A stretch of DNA of 59,956 nucleotides, from positions 1-59,956 of the forward strand of contig JBBHKE010002894.1 in NCBI GenBank assembly GCA_037447655.1. Reading direction: 5' to 3'. Source of the DNA: Zygnema cylindricum. Taxonomy: Eukaryota > Streptophyta > Zygnematophyceae > Zygnematales > Zygnemataceae. Made by a program: the position numbers and the translations under genes. This document shows positions 57,982 through 59,956 of the stretch, piece after piece. Positions within the stretch are counted from its first letter, which is position 1. Every line of letters starts with the position of its first letter. The notes beneath the pieces are model-generated. The model saw nothing but the letters and a program-made list of their open reading frames with translations. It ran no database searches and was not told the DNA's origin.

Positions 57982-58714
57982 CTATGTGTTTCCTTCCATA
58001 ATAAAAGCCATCTCATCATTAATGGCCCTAACCCATCTGTCCTTTTTTGGACTGTTCATTGCCTCTAAGTAGGTTAGAGGCTTATCAAGATGTGATAGTT
58101 TTGTTGCCTTGTGTACTATTTGTCTTTCTTGTAGTCTTTTGTAGCTCTTTTGTACTCCTTCAAATTTAAAAGCTGGAATGGTGGGTAATCTGTGGTTTCT
58201 CCGAAATATTTCGTCTTCTCCCCTGTCCATGGGAGTTGGGTCCTCTTCCTCCGTATCATTAAAATACATTAGAGATTGTAGATTCGCCGGAATATCCTCC
58301 TTAGTCTGAGTTTCTCTTAGATTTGTAACAATCTGATCCCTGATATTTCTTTGCGAGAAATCTGACTCTTCCTCACTCTTTTTGTCAAACCTGATTTTGA
58401 TTGTCTTAGAGTATTTGAAGGGATCAATAGACTTCCTTTCATCCATGAGAACTAGATGCTAGACCATTATGATATTCTTCCTCCCAAGATCATAAACTTG
58501 ATATCCCTTGACATCTTCATCGTATCCTACTAGATACCCTAGCTTTCCCTTAGCATCTAGTTTCTAACTCTTTTGGTCTGAATTCAAACTGTACACTTGA
58601 CTTTCAAAAACTTTAAGATGAGATACATCCAGTTTTCTTCCAGCCCATCTCTCATACGGTGTTTCTCCTTTTATAGCTCTAATAAGAACTCCATTTTTAA
58701 TGTATTCGACACAG
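57982..58714 (-). pseudogene. E6 integrase C-terminus and linker
   Basis: 58450-58714 encodes EYIKNGVLIRAIKGETPYERWAGRK and the conserved LGYLVGYDEDVKGYQVYD. The 154-codon linker (57982-58446) follows and leads to RT (LTYLEAMNSPKKDRWVRAINDEM). Confidence 0.8.
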
Positions 58715-59082
58715 TGCAATTCTGTGTCCCCCATTCGATCACAGAATTCCCCGTGCGTATGAAGCCTCTAGTGAATTTTCAATGACTTCCTTTGTGTAAG
58801 ATCAGCTGCCACCTTGGCAGGCAAAGTATATCACCAACTACACCCTTGTGTAGTCTGGACTCCCCTGGGTCCACAGAAGAAGAAATTTCTGAAAACCCCC
58901 AAACACGCGATAAATTATGAGGAGGCAAAAATGCCTATTTGTACAGAGTCACTCTGGGAGAGAGACAGCTACCCTAAGAAATTCCTAAGTCCTAAATCCC
59001 TCTCTAAACCCCAATCTACCGCTGTACAACACCAATCACAAAACTGTACCATACAAGAAGGTACTGGTGTTGTGGTACCTTC
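58715..59082 (-). mobile_element. E7: LTR nested in E6 integrase
   Basis: Begins TGCAATTCTGTGTCCCCC and carries LTR landmarks (GAAGCCTCTAG, CTACACCCTTGTGTAG, CTAAATCCCTCTCTAAACCCC and a GTAC hairpin at 59040-59082). The preceding 5 bp is CACAG (58710-58714), its predicted target duplication. It is interrupted by E8. Confidence 0.75.
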
Positions 59083-59956
59083 TGTTGAAAAGTGATATTT
59101 TGTTTTCTACCTTTTTTGAGTCTTGCAGTTCTCATACTTGTCGTAGTCACTAAGAATTGACAGGCAGCCATGGCTGCCTTGGACAGATGAGAAGATAGAC
59201 AGAAGACAAAGCTCCTGCAAAAGTTATGTCGCCACATACATGATTTGATTCTGTAACCTCCAGGAGAAAGCCGTACGGAAAGGGCGTTCGCCTTATCCGT
59301 TAGGTCTTGATGAATCGATGCATGTACTGTACTTGATAAGTATTTAAAAAAACACATACAGCATATTCCGTTTAACATCTTACGAAACAAAAGGAAACAT
59401 GGAACATGTGGTACCTACCGCACGAAATAAATGAAACAGACATTTGATTTCGACGGACGAAATTAAATGTCGCGATCGACGGCTAGCCAAGCAAGAAGAA
59501 AATTTAAGCAGTCAACACGGAATATTGACCGTCGAAATTCAACAGTCAACACGGAACTTTGACCGGTGAAATTTAACGGTCACATTTATTCGGCGCGTCG
59601 TCAGATCGAACGGCTGCAATTAATCACCGTGAAAAGAACGGACGATACGCGTGAGTGCCGGGATGCCGGAACGACTATCTGGGAGAAATGCGGCAAAATG
59701 GGAGGAAATTACACGTGGCATCATCCTATAGGATGTTGGAAGAGAAAAGGGACAAATTGCCATTGACCTATTTTGCCACGTGGCAGACCAAGAATGGTGT
59801 CGAATATATCCGTGCATAAAGTACGGCGGCTCATGTACTTTGTATATACAATAATTAGGGTACTTCACTTTGATCAGTTTAGAGTAGTTATTAGGAGTTT
59901 TCAGGACTTAGACAAAATTTGCAAAACGTCCTCTCTCCCAGAGGCCATCTGAACAA
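59083..59956 (+). mobile_element. E8: plus-orientation LTR nested in E7, runs off the window
   Basis: Starts TGTTGAAAAGTGATATTTTG and includes CTTGTCGTAGTCACTAAG, CAGCCATGGCTGCC, a GTAC-rich part (about 59815-59850) and CCTCTCTCCCAGAGGCCAT at the very end. The likely target duplication is CCTTC (59078-59082). Confidence 0.75.
59238..59306 (-). other. tRNA-Arg-like module in the E8 LTR (antisense to element)
   Basis: The minus strand reads CCTAACGGATAAGGCGAACGCC, very like the D-arm of a plant tRNA-Arg, and ends GGTTACAGAATCAAATC at the B-box position. The anticodon stem does not fold cleanly. Confidence 0.5.

Larger units (their letters stand above)
56209..58714 (-). mobile_element. E6: copia element inserted in chitinase C3
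   Basis: The 3' LTR (56209-56769, 561 bp) has inverted ends TGTTGAGATT and AATCTTAACA. A polypurine tract complement, CCCCTTCTCTAG, follows. Internal minus-strand sequence runs from RNase H to integrase and is cut at 58714 by E7. The LTR is about half the length of those of the other families, so this is a separate family. The predicted target duplication is TTCGA (56204-56208). Confidence 0.85.

Overview
The window looks like nuclear DNA of a land plant, probably not a flowering plant, though the lineage is my inference. It has intron-containing plant genes (a multiple inositol polyphosphate phosphatase and hevein-domain class III chitinases), very many Ty1/copia LTR retrotransposons, a plant-type non-LTR reverse transcriptase, inverted-repeat elements and long (CT)n/(GA)n tracts. 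A run of ten N at 34655-34664 shows that it is a draft assembly. I see no bacterial operons, CRISPR arrays or rRNA.

Layout. 1-2.2 kb: the 3' end of an unrecognised minus-strand gene with an acidic C-terminus. 6.8-11.9 kb: a complete six-exon minus-strand MINPP (histidine acid phosphatase, phytase-like) gene of 665 codons, swollen by low-complexity insertions. 11.09-24.5 kb: a tandem duplication of about 5 kb that starts in MINPP intron 1 and copies exon 1 and its upstream region. The second exon 1 copy is broken. Both copies carry the same copia insertion at the same target site (GAGGT): a solo LTR in copy A and a full 4.3-kb gag-only element in copy B. 24.4-25.0 kb: a hAT-like inverted-repeat element in which the duplication breakpoint lies. 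26.6-41.9 kb: a 15-kb composite of copia elements whose outermost LTRs share the 5-bp target duplication GATAT. Inside are a full minus-strand internal region, a head-to-head plus-strand LTR with gag-protease, the assembly gap, a further LTR, a non-LTR RT fragment and a truncated element. 41.9-46.3 kb: gene-free sequence with two copies of a fold-back MITE. 46.3-56.2 kb: three tandem copies of a secreted hevein-GH18 chitinase locus. C1 has intact hevein and catalytic exons but lacks the start of the GH18 barrel. C2 is a frameshifted, 3'-truncated pseudogene. C3 keeps only its upstream region and ten bases of coding sequence before a copia LTR. 56.2-59.96 kb: three copia elements nested inside one another within C3.

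The most unusual signal is in the copia families. Their primer-binding sites match the anticodon stem-loop of initiator tRNA-Met (GGTTATGGGCCCACC), which points to half-tRNA priming as in Drosophila copia. Several LTRs also carry an antisense tRNA-like module with A-box and B-box similarity, and a GTAC-rich hairpin. No pathway links the host genes. MINPP would act on inositol phosphates in the secretory or extracellular compartment, and the chitinases would act in apoplastic defence.
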